64,000 nucleotides of DNA, from NCBI GenBank assembly GCA_004835665.1, contig RBKR01000002.1:62001-126000 (forward strand). The letters run 5' to 3'. The position numbers were made by a program, and so were the translations under genes. The notes beneath the pieces were generated by a model. The model made no database searches. It was not told the origin of the DNA and was given only the letters and a program-made list of their open reading frames with translations. The DNA is from Phoma sp. XZ068 (Eukaryota; Ascomycota; Dothideomycetes; Pleosporales; Didymellaceae). Positions 32,574 through 45,027 of the stretch are shown one piece after another. Every line of letters begins with the position of its first letter. The first letter of the stretch is position 1.

Positions 32574-35500
32574 ATGGCCGACGAAGGCTCCTCGGTGCGC
32601 TCCTCGCAGGGGTCGTCGCGACGAGCGCCCAAGAATGTGAGCCGCCCTCGCGCATTCCGCCCGACACCCACGGCCGCACGCTGACCAGATGAAGCCGCAG
32701 CAGCAGCTCTCGCAGATCGAGAAGTCGGTCACCCACCTGCTGGTCGCCACCAAGCAGCTCCTCGGTGCGTCGAGCGCCCCCCCGCCCGCCGCCCGCTAAC
32801 TCGGCGCAGAGACACTGACCCTGTGGTCGCGCGGGACCGCCACCGAGAGCGAGGTCTCGGACGTCTACGTGCGCCTGGGCTACGAGTTCAACATTGCCTC
32901 GCGCGCCTTCAACGCCATTGGCGTCGACACCAACGACCTGGGCAACGTGCCCGAGCTGCTGCGGGGGATCCTCGAGGAGACACTCAGCCAGGAAGCGTCG
33001 CAGGCGAGCCTCGACAACTTCCTGCCGCGCATACGCGACATCATCATCAACCTGCTGCATGGCCTGAAGAAGAAGCAGCAGCGCCTGCGCCAGCGGACGG
33101 GCCGCGACGGCTCGCTGAACGGCGGCAGTCCGCGCCAGGGCAGCATAGGCAGCGCCGGCGAGCCAGAGGAGCCCCCGCAGACACGCGCCTCGAGCCAGCG
33201 CCTGCCCGCCCGCAGCGACGACAATGGCATCAACCCGGACCTGCCCCCGCGCTCGTCGTCGGTCGCCGGCCGCGCCTCGCCCGCCAAGTACGAGTCGCTG
33301 CCCTCGAACCCCCGCGCGAACCGCAACACGGGCGCCAGCCAGCAGTCCAACGACTCGTCGCTGTCGAGCAACACGGCCCAGCACATGCCCGTCATGGCCC
33401 CGTACCCCAGCGACGATGCCATGCCGCAGCCACCAGACCCGCCGCGGCCCAACTACGCCGTCGACTTCCCACCCCCGCCGCCGCCGCCGAAGCAGGAGGA
33501 CGCCCTGGCTGCATTGCAGAGGGGCGGCGAGCTGGAGAGGAGGGCCTCGCGGCGTTTCTCTGCCTACCAGATACAGAAACATCTCGGCACAAACGGCATT
33601 CCGCTGCCACCCGTGCAGAACTCGCCCATACCGAATCGCGGACGAGATGTGCGCGAGTCCATGAACGCCGTCCGCACAAGAGGCTCGACCCTGCACAGCC
33701 GGCAGCGCTCAAACCAGCAACGACCGACTGTCGACACGGCTGTAGACAAGGGCAATGATGTCTCGAGGCGCATCTCAGAAGAGACCTCACAGAGCGGCGC
33801 GCCCGTCCTGCCGCCGCCTCAAGAGCAGGGCCCAGCACTCAGCCCCATGCAGTCCACGCCTGAAGAGATGTTGGGCCAGCCGCAGTTCCCAGCGTCAGAC
33901 CAGCTTGGCGCTACCAGCGGTCCACTGGGCGACCCCATCGACATGGCCGGTGACTCCCCGGAGAAGCCAGCACCTGCAAACGTACCCGTGAGGAGTGGTT
34001 CTCGCAGGGCGGCCAAGTCGCCATCGCCACAACCGCAGCAATACGTCCCCGACCAGTCACCTCAGCCAGGAAAAGAGCTTACACTGTTCCTGCAGTACAA
34101 GAGCAAGATTAAAAAGTACATCTTCACAGACGGCTCTGAGCTCTCGCCTGGCCGACTGCAGCTGGCGTTTATCGAGAAGTTTGCCTGGGACACGCACCGC
34201 AACGGTGAACTGCCCGAAATTCACATCCAGGACCCTGTCTCTGGTGTGCGGTACGAGCTTGAAGACCTGAACGACATCAAAGAGCGCTCGGTCCTCGTAC
34301 TGAATGTCGAACAACTCGACGAAGTGAAGAACCACATCGACGACAAGTTTGGCAATCTCAGCAAGTTAGTCGAGAGCATCAAGACGGTCGTGACAGACCA
34401 GCAGTCGGCTATCGATCGTGTGGCCGAGCGCCAGCAGCAGACAGCGCGTGAGCTCGCTGGCATCGCAGCAGCACCACCTTCGTCCGCACGCAACTCTGCA
34501 CTCCTCCCAGCCCGGCCACTGCTGTCTGGAACACCACCTGAAGGCACGCTTGCATCAGCCGCTCAACTGAGCGAGGTTCAATCACTGCGTCGTGATCTGG
34601 CGGTTGTCAGACAGACGTACTCCTCGTTCGTCGCAGACATCCAAGCCAGCATGTCCGCCGTCCGCACCAAGGCCACCGCTGTCAAGTCGACCGCCATCAA
34701 GGCCGCACTGCCGACACTCGACGGCGACACCGGCCGCGCATACATCAACCAGGGCAAGAAGAACCTGCAAGACGACTCGGAGAAGATTGTCAACAGAGTG
34801 GACGACCTGCAGGATCTTGTTGAAGACCTCCGCAAGGACGTGGTTATGCGAGGCGTTCGGCCCCTACCCCGCCAGCTCGAGGTCACAGCAAAGGACCTGT
34901 CCAAGGCAACAGCTGAGCTCAAGAAATTGCAAGACTTCCTCGCCAAGGAGAAGCCGTTATGGACCAAGATCTGGGAGCAAGAACTCCAGACTGTCTGCGA
35001 AGAGAGGGACCTCCTCACCATGCAGGAAGAGCTCGCCGCCGACTTGCAGGACGATTTGGAGAAGGCGACCCAGACCTTCGAACTCGTCGAGCAGGCGACC
35101 AAGCAGCAGAACCTGCAGAATGAGAAGGACCAAGGCAAGGGCGTGCGCACCGCCAGCGGCCAGAAGGCTCTGACTGCAGTCGCCATGGACAAGGCTGTCG
35201 ACCCCCGCCAGGCTCGCGACGGCGTGCTCGGTGAAGTCAAAGCCCTGCAGCCCAACCACGAGAGCCGACTCGAAGCCATCGAACGCGCCGAGAAGGCCCG
35301 GCAGCGCGATCTCGAAACCCGGCGCGACGACGAGTTCAAACGCGAGCTCGGCGACTTCGTCTCAGAGGGCAAGCTGAAGAAGAGCGGCGGCGTGGAGGAA
35401 GTCGAGCGCGTCCGGCTGATGCGCGAAGAACGCGCCCGAAAGGAGCACATGGAGCGCGAAGCCGAGCGCATACGGAAGAAGTCCGAGAAAATGGAGCGAG

Positions 35501-35643
35501 AGCGCCAGGCCCGCGCCGAAGCCGCAGCCGCAGAAGCCGCCCAGCAGAACGGCGAACAGCCCGCCGAAGCACCCGCAGACGCACCAGCAGATGACACGAA
35601 AGAAGACCGGGCTCCGTCCCCGGAAGGTGCAAATCCTTCCTGA
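32574..35643 (+). CDS. bud6: Bud6/Aip3, actin- and formin-binding polarity factor
   Basis: Nucleation-promoting cofactor of formins, acting at hyphal tips and septa. Exons 32574-32636, 32689-32764 and 32810-35643; 990 residues. The N-terminal domain reads MKPQQQLSQIEKSVTHLLVATKQLLETLTLWSRG in the joined exons 2-3, the start of the conserved dimerisation module. A disordered Pro/Ser/Arg-rich linker follows. The conserved Aip3 core is TLFLQYKSKIKKYIF, LSPGRLQLAFIEKFAW and VRYELEDLNDIKERSVLVLN, then a long coiled coil (about residues 570-850). The C-terminus is a highly charged helix (EREAERIRKKSEKMERERQ). Divergent from PBP1. Exon 1 is short and was placed by frame and GTGAGC/ACCAG splice sites. 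Confidence 0.93.
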
Positions 35644-37428
35644 GACCGCGCCCTAGTCTGTGACCTGCGCTGATCCGTGCAGGCAAGCTGGACTTTACAG
35701 TCCGTCCGTGGGTCAAATCCGGGTTCCCGCTGCCCATGCAGATGCAGATGCAGATGCACATTCACTCCCCCCGCTTCACCAACCTCTCTCCCCCGCCCTC
35801 GCCTGCAATCAGACTCATCGATTCCATTCACCCCTCCTGCGCTGCTCAATCCCGCACATCTACACCGAGCATCGACTCCAGCCCCTCTAGCACCGCCAAT
35901 ACGCACACGCACTCCTCAGCGCCCCTGAGTCTGCGCGCGAAACAACGTGATGGGATTACAAGTGCTAAATCCACACCCCCGCGTCGACAGAGGGGTCACA
36001 CGGTGCCGTCCGACGTAAGGAATTTTCAGCAGACGCCGGAGAGCGCGAGACGTGGGGTGCGCAGTGTGACGGGTGGAACGCCGGTGCGCGGTCAGGGGCT
36101 TGGGGTGTGGTTTGCGGGGTTGATCGGGCGGTGAGATTCCCTATCTTAAAAGGACATGGAAATTGAAGAGATTTCGGGTGGAACGGGAGGGTGAGTGATA
36201 AGGTAGGGTAGGGTAGAATGTAGAGTATACAGGGAGTGGAATATCAGCGGCATTAGCATGGCATGGTATAGGCATAGGCATGGGCATATTGAGTTTTGGT
36301 AGTCTAGCGTTCTTGCATGGCGTTTGGGACTGTTGCGAATTGAATGGGTTGCTATCTATGTAAATGCACACTTGTGTAATCTGTGATGTGTATACACTTG
36401 TATAACGGTGTTCAAACAGATACATGTATGTGAGTTGGTGACGAGTGTGGAATGGTGTGTGGTTTATGGTTAATGTCAGTGTATTCGATTAGAGGTTTTC
36501 AGTTTCTAGTATAGTGTAGTATGCGCTTGTAGCTTTTAGCTTGCAAGTTCCAGCTGTGGCTTTGGTGTCGAGTGCTTTGGTTTTAGGGCTCTGGTTTCTA
36601 GTTTATGTACTCTTTTAGGTAGAAGTTTTTTAGGTAAGTCGTTTGTGCGAACACAAAGATAGATTCGTGCGTTTAGTTCGGTCAGTGATCCTCCTCCCCA
36701 AGAAGCTTCGCTCTCAGATATTGACGACGACACGGAGGGTAGGCACAGTAAGAATGAATCTGATAGGAAAGATTCTTGGTATTGCTTCGTTTGAGTTACT
36801 CTGGTATGTGTGTAGTATGGAGAGTGTGGATTACCTGGGGTATTCAGAACGAGCGCTGAGTGATGTATTTGCTCGTGTCCAAAGAAGGGTATGGCTCTAT
36901 GGCTGAAGACATTGCTGAATTCGAGTCGAACGAAAAAGGTTTCTATCCTGAATACATGCCGGATTTCTTGGAATACAAGTGATGCCCCTCGCTACGCCTT
37001 ACGAGCACCAGTACAGTATGTTGCAAACAGACCAAGCCATCAACTGCTCCGGTAAAGTCTGAATTAGCGCTTCGGGTGCTCTGCGCCAGAGTCCCATTAA
37101 GACAATGACCATAAAGGGTTTTGTAGAGGAATTTGTAAACTGTAAGACAAGCAGAGCAAGGAACCGAAAACAACATTCATTACGACGCACCCTTTTCGCA
37201 GTATTCCCAAACTCTCTCGTGTAGCCGGAGCTGGATCGAGCATGTTCAGTCTTGACTACAGAATAACGTCGATGCACAAGCGAATTACATGCTCCGTATG
37301 CTCAATCAAATCCGCCGTATCAAATCCATCAGTGCGACAGCCAGACAGGGAGCTTTCTACAGTGCGCTAAGTGAGTCCACTTGCCTAAGCATTCGCGAAC
37401 GTCCTGCCTCCTAACCTCGTTCCTCTGT
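35644..37428. other. Intergenic region after BUD6
   Basis: 1.8 kb, no credible gene. Small repeats are present: GCAGAT units at 35738-35758 and GGGTA units near 36200-36220. The two flanking genes converge here, so it carries both 3' regions. Confidence 0.5.
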
Positions 37429-40400
37429 TCAAACACCCCGCGATTCCAGATTCGGACCATCACAGACGCCCTTCTCCAGGTCTCGCGAGACTGGGCTGCC
37501 TGACTTGTTCGGTGGACTGCTCGTCTGTTCCTGGGCTTTCCTCTTTACATTTTTATTCTGCTCCTCGGCTTCCTCCATGGCTTGGTGGTACGAAAACAGT
37601 TTGACTGTGTTGTACTTCCGCCGCCATGACTCGGGCCATATGGAATCTTTGGTGGACTCTGCCTCTTCCGTTACTGACTCAGTCGATGTTGGCTGCGGTT
37701 CGACTGCGCCGTTTTTTTGAAGACGTTGATTTTGTATTGTCTGGCCCAGTGGGTTCTTCTTCAGTACGCCATCTTCCGTGAACGGCTGTTGTCGATCCTT
37801 ATACTGGGCTCGGTATACTGTCCGCTCCACGATGGTGTAAAAGAAGGTGTACGCTGTTAAATTCCATAGCATCTGTATTGCCCAACGAGATGGCTTGACC
37901 AGTGATATCATCAGCCGCAATGCGAAGAGCGTGATGCCGAGAGCGCCCAAGGACAACGTCACCAATTTCATTAACAGACCATGATCAGGAGCGCCACTCA
38001 TGCTAAGGAGGCCAGTAGCAAATCCAAGGGGAAGGAATACGACTGTCACATAAGTGAACAGGTTGATATTCTGAGAACCACGGAAATTGATGTCTTCCCG
38101 GATTGTCTCGAGTTGGCGTGGCAGAGATTCACGGAAAGCTTGGAGATTATGATACAGCTGCTCAATCTCCTTGGCCAGTCTCTGACTCGCAATCCTAAGC
38201 CTAAATATTGTTGTAAAATGGAGCCGGTCGTCTCGGTCTGTCCACCGTGGCTGCTGATCCTGGCGGTTTTTTTCACGGCTATCCCATTGCTTGATCTTCT
38301 CAATGTTGTCTGCTAGGTTTTCTTCGATGACTAGAAGGATCTGTTGGAACCTCTGCCATTCGTCCGCAATAACAGAGTAATCCTCTGTAGTTGCTAACCT
38401 CTGTAGTTGATCGGCCTCCCCAATTGCTGCTTTGAATGGATCTCCAAGGTAAGCGCCTTCGTCCTTAGGGAGGCGAAGAGCAAGCTGTTTGACAGTGCTC
38501 AAAATCTCATCCGTGCTCTGACACAATTCTTCAAGTATCTGGACATAGATCAGGAGCTCTAGCACTCGACGTTGTTGCCAGGGTTTAGTGATGATCTTAT
38601 GTGCTTCCCTTCTCTTTTTCCTCCTCTTTGCTGGCCCAAGTTCATCAGCATCATCCTTCTCATCATCCGTCCCATCATCCTTCCCATCACCCTTCCCATC
38701 ATCCTTCTGCAGATCTAAATTGCCTCTGATGCCGCAATGTTGGGGCGGTAGTAAGCGCGATCCCAGGTTAGTTGCCTTTTGAGCCTTCAATCCATGCTCC
38801 AGGAAATAGCATGTCCAGTATCGGTCAGAAAAATCTCCAGAGAAACGAAAGCCCAATGTGGTTGACGCAAGAAATTTACCTTTTCCAAAAGGATGGCTGC
38901 CATTTGATATCGTAGATATTCGAAAGAACGATAGGAGTAGCTCAGTCTCCCATTCGTTTACCGTTGCTCTGGCGCTGTCGAGAAAAAAAGTTTCACGTCT
39001 CAAAAACCGCCTGACAAAGGGTTCTGCGGCTGTATTTTCAAAATCAGGACAGACCTTGAATAGTGTGTTCTCATCGCAGTCAACAAGCCATGTGATCCTT
39101 TTCTTTGAATCCCAGACAGTCCTTCGCTTCTGTAGAGCATTAAGCATTTGTGTTGTATCTTGAGGCCTATAAATCTCAGTTCCCAGGCTGTACTTAGGAA
39201 CATCGACTACGGCACCGGTGACGCAAAACGTTGATGGAATGATCTGTATAGGCGTGTCATTTAGTACTGCGGAGGTTGACAGGGGTCCGATACCGAATTT
39301 CAAGTCTGCTGGTGAATCCTGGAGCCAATCTTCGTACACAGTATCGCCATCCAACGGGTCCTTTGATGTGCTGAAGTTGATAAAAAGGGAGTGTTTTTCG
39401 ACCTGCTGTCCAGTTCCAGTTGCGTCTTTCTTATTGAACGGATTAACATTCGTGGTTCTGATCGGTAGAGTGCTGGAAGTTGGACTTGCCATCGCGCTGG
39501 TACTGTCTGAACCAAATGTCCACAAGATGTTTGATATCTCAAATGTCGAGAACCAGTAAGAGTCGCGTGTACTCTCCGTCTCGTGAGGTACAGATTTCTT
39601 ATCTCTTCCGAGTAGGCCTGGAAACATACCGTTGTACCAGGATGAGCTGAGCAGCATATTTTGGGTCTCCTTGATCAGTTGCTCAGAAGATGGGTCGTTA
39701 ACCCGTCTATCTGTGCATACAAGCACAAAAACAAGGGCATACCACAAAGGCTTTTCCCACTCCATACATTGGAACTCATCATGGTACCCCTGGGCCTCCA
39801 GTAGTTTTACCCATCGGTAGTCAGTATATTTCCGACCATAGGTTGGCTTATCCAAAGTTGGCGCTTTTCGTTTGCGTTTTGATATTGTTCTGCCACCTTT
39901 AAAGCCTTCAAAATAGTTCATATTTGCTGCAAAAAACAGAAAAGTGTCTTTAGAATGTAGCAGGAACCTGGTCTTGTCCGGCCATCGGCTTGTGGCTAGC
40001 ATCCGTTGTTTCGAAATGGGATTGACAGTCGTGAACCGCTTTAGAGTCTTACGTTTTACTTCCTCGTACGAGTAGTAAACCCAGGGTTGTTTGAGGAGAG
40101 TGGGATTGACTTGTGGACTAGGGCTTTCTGAAGCACCGTCGCGTGCAGATGATTCACCCTCTGGTTCTGAGGGGACAGGTTCGTATTTGACCTCCGACCC
40201 GAGATCTTTCTCCGGGGTGGATATTCCAAGATTTTCAAGGCATTTAAGGGCCAAACCGATCATTACATGATCCGCCAGTGAGTACTTCGCATCTAAATCA
40301 GGTTCGTAATCTCTGTAATATAAGTCAAGATATGCTAGACCTCGGTCGAACGCATAAGTACCCCGTTCATTGGACCGATGCAGGTCCATGATCCAATTAT

Positions 40401-42509
40401 TAGCTTTGCGTCGAAGGCCCTCTACACTCAATACGTCTGGCCACACCTTGTATGTTTTTCCGAATGCTTCATAGCAGTAGAGAAGTTTAAGCAGTTGCAG
40501 GGGCGTGTCGACCAACGTCGGGGGAGGCAGATACCAGAGGTCGTCAATTCTGTGCCCTGTGGGCCAATAATGGGGTGAAAACGCCCCGCTATATGAAGCC
40601 TTAGCTTTGTTGCAAACCCACAGAACGTGACCTTTGAGGGCCCCAAGCACACGCTTGTAGAGCTTTTGGACGTAATCTATTTCTGAATGTTGTGGGTCTG
40701 CTGCCTCTGTCGAGCCCCGGGGACTGCGCGCGTCTCGGTCCTTTGTTGACAATGGCGAGTCTCGGTCGACGGTAGAATTCTTCTTTGATTCGAGGTTGAT
40801 TCTTTTATTCTTATCTCGAGTGCTTTGGGCGCCCTTGTCATCTGCAAGGTATTCGAGCAGTGAACACAGAAACTGGATAGCAGACCTCGACAAATTTAGC
40901 ACCACTATCATCAAAACCGACTGTTTTCAACTCACAAACTAGCTCGAGGCCCAACTCGGTGTCCCGCAATGTCTCCACAAGTAATTGCTGTTGCTGTTGG
41001 GTCATCCGAAGTATTGCTTTTGTCAATTGGAATGCAGCAAACGTCGAGGATGTGGCTGAGATTGCGACGAAAGACAAAATCTAAGGTGGGGGATGGAGAA
41101 AAGAAAATCTTGTGAAATGAGGAGTCCCCACGGAACGTGTCTTCCAGCTCTTCTTTTGCCTCCGCGATTCTGTCGTTCCACTCATTATTGACTCGAACTT
41201 TTTCTTCCTCAGCAAGATCTCCTTCCTCCTCAGCAAAATCTCTTTCTTCCGCAGCAATACCTGCTTCTTCAGTGGTTGTATTTGCGTCTACTTGGGTAGT
41301 TGTAATTACGTCTCCTTCGGTAGTTATAGTTGCGTCTTGTTCAGGTGGGTTACATGGTCCTGTAGATTCAGCATCTACTGGAACAGTTGCGTCAGGTAGG
41401 GATATTTCCTTGTTGGAAGTTGATACGTGCTTGTCTCGCACTGATGTAGCCCCATTACTTGCAATCTCGCCGCCCTCACAAGATACCGCATCCTCAACTG
41501 TGTTGCGGCGTGTCAGCTCGAGGGTATATGCCACGGTGATCTCGAGCCGGTCCCCCTTTAGACTGTCTGTCAAGTCAATATAATGACATGCCTCATCAGG
41601 CTTAGCGTCCGGATCTGTCTTGATCTGCGCAGGTTGAGTGCCAATGAACGGCGAGATGGTCAAAAATGCAGCAATAGGAAGTTGTGCCTTCAGCTCCGCA
41701 GGCTGGCACTCTTCCAGCTCGTCCTTCTCCCTTTCGTCCACAAAATGAGCAACAAAAAGGTTGTTTGACATGACAAAAGTTTGCAAATCGACGTCGTGAT
41801 CGTTGAAGTAAAGATTGTTCACAAAGTCGAGACTTCTGATGCAGATGTAGGGGTCCAGAAATATGAATTTCTTGATTTTATCGTGAGGAATGCCACCGTC
41901 GCCTATGTTGATGAGGTATTTCTGGAACACAGTACCCTTGGAGCAGAAATACTGTATAGACTGTAGAAATGGGAAATCATCAGACGGTGCCTGGTCCGGC
42001 TCGGTTGTGGCGCTTGGTGTGGCTTGTGTAGTCGGGGGGGTCTTGGGTTTGCCTCGTGCAAGGTCTGACTCTCCACTGGGATCAACATTATCGTGGACCT
42101 GAGCTTTTTCGCCTGTAGCATGTGACAGTTTTCTTTTGAAGACATAACGTGGCCAACGATCGTACATGAATCCCATCGAGAGCTCGTGCTGTAAATCGCT
42201 CAAATCGGCCACATCCAATCGAAGCCCACTCTCTGAGTCCTTCATCGATTCCGTGAGATCTTCCATCCGACCATCGACATAGTAAGGATTGCGATAATTC
42301 GAATCAACGCAGAGAAATCCCGACAAGCCGAAGCCTAGAAATTGAGAAATTTGCATAATATGCCCATATTGGTTGACGCTCACAGTTGTGCCGTCGCTGC
42401 CGAATGATGCGTAAGTCTGTACATCGTCGGTACTCTGTTGCGGCAAATCAGGTGACTGGATGTAGACATCTTTATTCAAGCTTCGACGGCCCCATAGATA
42501 ACCTGGCAT
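37429..42509 (-). CDS. Large protein with C-terminal CorA-like membrane domain
   Basis: Exons 42509-40936 and 40885-37429 join in frame (50-nt intron GTGAGT to CGAG) into 1,676 residues. The last 250 or so residues resemble the fungal CorA-like/ZntB-type family: a coiled helix (RLRIASQRLAKEIEQLYHNLQAFRE) and two membrane segments (NLFTYVTVVFLPLGFATGLLSMS and LVTLSLGALGITLFALRLMI). The pore motif GMN of true CorA magnesium channels is replaced by SMS, so ion transport is uncertain. The rest is cytosolic. The junction CGDIAGHRVGPRASL to SAIQFLCSLLEY restores a conserved-looking stretch. Low-complexity tracts include TTE/EEE-type repeats near 41150-41330 and KDDGK repeats near 38650-38710. The ATG at 42509 is the first in frame. 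Family members are often lineage-specific and of unknown role. Confidence 0.8.
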
Positions 42510-44378
42510 CGCGGAATGGTAGGCAACTTGAGGCGTTGGCCGTAGGAAGCGAGTGTTAGAGGGCGTATGTGAACGTGACAATAAAGGGAATGGGAATGGG
42601 AATGGGAACGAAGCAGCGCCAGGTCGTCATGCAATGTACATTGGTGCATACTTCTCTGTTCTGTTATTATAAGCGCCGAAAGCAATTCAAAAAATGCTTT
42701 CCTTTTTCTTTTTTTTTTTGCGAAACAGCGCGTGTGCTACTCACAGACGATCCTTCACGTAGGATTGTTCCAGACCTGGCGCAGGGAAGCGAAAGGATTT
42801 GTGGAGGTCGGGCTTGTAACCCAGCCTTACAGCTGCTTCGAAGTGCCGATTTCAAGGTCAGACAGGACACTCGCGCCCCGTAACTTGCTTTCTTAGCCGG
42901 TATGACAGCCAGATGCTACATAGATAGATAGAAGCTGTCCGTGCACTCAAAAAATGAGAGTCGACGCCGAAATCACTCTCACAGCACGAGCCGTCCATGC
43001 CGTGTTTTCCGATCAAAAGGAAAGCGAGCGCACCTACATCCTGACATGACTGCATGCTTGCAGACCTGAGTGATATGATAGCGATCACGACTCCACCTAT
43101 GTGCAGGCTGTGATTGATGAGACCGCGACGATCTAGCATACTTACGGCCCGGCCCGCAAATATTGCCTTTTCTGTACCTAGGCGTGTCCTTGGCGTGGCG
43201 TTCGTTTGTGTGGTGGCATCGACCCAGGTCTGAGTTCAAAAAGCTCTCGCAACAACGCCACATCCGCATGGCGACTATTCTGCACCACAATGTAATCCTC
43301 AACCTATGCAAGTGCTTAATTTAGAGCCTAGAGTCCCCATATATCTCAGTATACATGCTCCCGAGTGGCCAATACACTGTTTAAACACCGAAATGCTCTC
43401 TGGCAAACGGTGAAAGGATGTGCACGGCATGTTAAGTATGGGTTATTAACGTAAAGGATTGAGGATGTGATACTAATTTCTTGTTGCCCCTTGTGTGTGG
43501 TTGTAAGTCCGTTCGTGCCCAAGGGAAGCGTCAATGCCAAGCGGGAGAAGTTTAATCGTCAGAAGCACCTTACTTTGTAGACAGGTACTAATTTTGGAAA
43601 GTCTGTCGAAGCAAGACTGGTTCAAAAGAAGGGGCTCTTAAGATTTGAGGATCCAGTAAAACTCACCCCAGAGTGCAAGTGGATGGGGCTTTGCGATGCT
43701 GAGTGACCCAATTGTGATGCACCTAGCTTGCGTGGTGGGGCAGATCGGTATTCAGCCTTGTGTCTTATCTACTACTATCCGTTATATTGGTAACAATTAA
43801 ATACGCGTGACCAAATCAGATTTTATACTTCAATGCCTATCTCTGATACTATTCTGCATGTCAGGAACATATTTCTATTAGCTTGTTCAAAAACCCTTTT
43901 TGGAAATGATATCTAGACTATCTTGGGTTACAGCTCTGTTAGGTAGGTTTTGAGGGGACTTACAAAGCCTCTGGAGTAGAAGAAAAGTGTACAACACCCG
44001 TCAACTCCGCTATAGGTGACCGTCCCCCCTTCGTGGTTATAGATAAAGCCAACTATAGTTTTACGACTCTACGAAGACTCTCATTGACTAGGACTTTCAA
44101 AAAAGCTCAGACAGCTCTTCCTAGTAGGTGTTGATGGAGATAATAAGGCATGAAACCTGCGAATGTGTAGTCTGAAACTGAATTTTGATTTCCGGTCGAA
44201 GACTGCTGGGTATTGTTCACCAGTACTTAGCTATCACTGGAAAATAAGGATCGAATGAAGTAACTTTCTATGCCAACTACATACCGGCGCCAATCCAGCA
44301 ATCATAAGCAACGCCCTTCGTGTTTGTTAACGTAAATCTCTAGCCACTGTATGGCACCAGCTCCGTGCAGATGTGAAT
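42510..44378. other. Gene-poor stretch between the CorA-like gene and 2EXR copy E
   Basis: 1.87 kb. A GGGAAT hexamer repeat (about 42588-42609) sits in the likely 5' leader of the CorA-like gene. The rest is AT-leaning with no coding frame I trust and no clear transposon ends. Confidence 0.45.
42588..42609. repeat. GGGAAT hexamer repeat, about four units
   Basis: A short tandem run about 80 bp upstream of the CorA-like start codon, probably inside its 5' UTR. Confidence 0.85.
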
Positions 44379-45027
44379 TCACCAGTATGACGCTCTGCGG
44401 AAGTCAACTTCCAGGTCCGGATTACCGAACAGTGTCTTCAAGGACGTGATGACCTCGATCGCATCGGCGCCTGGATCCATAGTGTATGTCACTTCAACTC
44501 GCTTGAGCAAAGGGAACACATGATCATCGCTTGCAGACCACGGTCCAGTGTACATCCCCGTCAGCGAATCACGCTTGACCATCCGGAGAATGGATCCAGC
44601 GAGTGACAGGAACATATTGATTCGCACGATCCGGGCGCACTGCTCCGGGCCAACCCAACGGACAAGATCTGGAATGTGCTGGCCTTCCATTCTGATACTG
44701 AGCTCGTGATACGTGAGTTCGTTCTGAAGAGGAGAGGTCTCGAAGCGGAGTTGGCGACAAACAAAGAGAAGGTGCGCGTTGTTGAGAACGACGTGATAGC
44801 GCACAGTGGAAGTAGTGCACAGGTCGCGTCGCAAGGTCGCTGCTTCAAACGCGAACTGGTAGATCTTGTTGCGCAGCTCTGCCGGTAGGCGTAGTAGAGG
44901 TGATCTCGCTTGGTTGTGCCGTGTGCTGTACATCTTAGGAGAGGACGGTAAAGTGAGTAGGATCAACTAACATTGCATCGTACCTGAAACCAAATGGACG
45001 GTTCTCTGCCTCGACTAATCTGTTCAT
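44379..45027 (-). CDS. 2EXR/F-box-like small protein, dispersed copy E
   Basis: Fifth member of the family, 21 kb from the array and on the other strand. Exons 45027-44984 (44 nt) and 44925-44379; 196 residues. Exon 1 encodes MNRLVEAENRPFGF and joins as AG|C into STRHNQARSPLLRLPAELRNKIYQFAFEAAT, the same phase-2 junction as the array copies and the same exon length as copy B. The second block is LLFVCRQLRFETSPLQNELTY. An in-frame ATG at 44933 is an alternative start. Function unknown. Confidence 0.75.

Noticed and set aside
32353..33696. 447-codon minus-strand frame opposite BUD6
   Set aside because: Shadow of the BUD6 coding strand and its GC-rich promoter; low-complexity Arg/Val/Leu product without recognisable motifs.
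34578..35912. 444-codon minus-strand frame opposite the BUD6 C-terminus
   Set aside because: Ser/Arg-rich mirror of the charged coiled coil; no independent coding evidence.
40838..41077. Frame reading MSFVAISATSSTFAAFQLTK at the exon junction of the CorA-like gene
   Set aside because: It looks protein-like, but the GTGAGT donor at 40935 joins the two large frames directly in a conserved-looking junction; this third frame is out of phase with both.
42588..42609. GGGAAT repeat as an internal telomere-like tract
   Set aside because: Fungal telomeres are TTAGGG; this is a four-unit simple repeat without that sequence.
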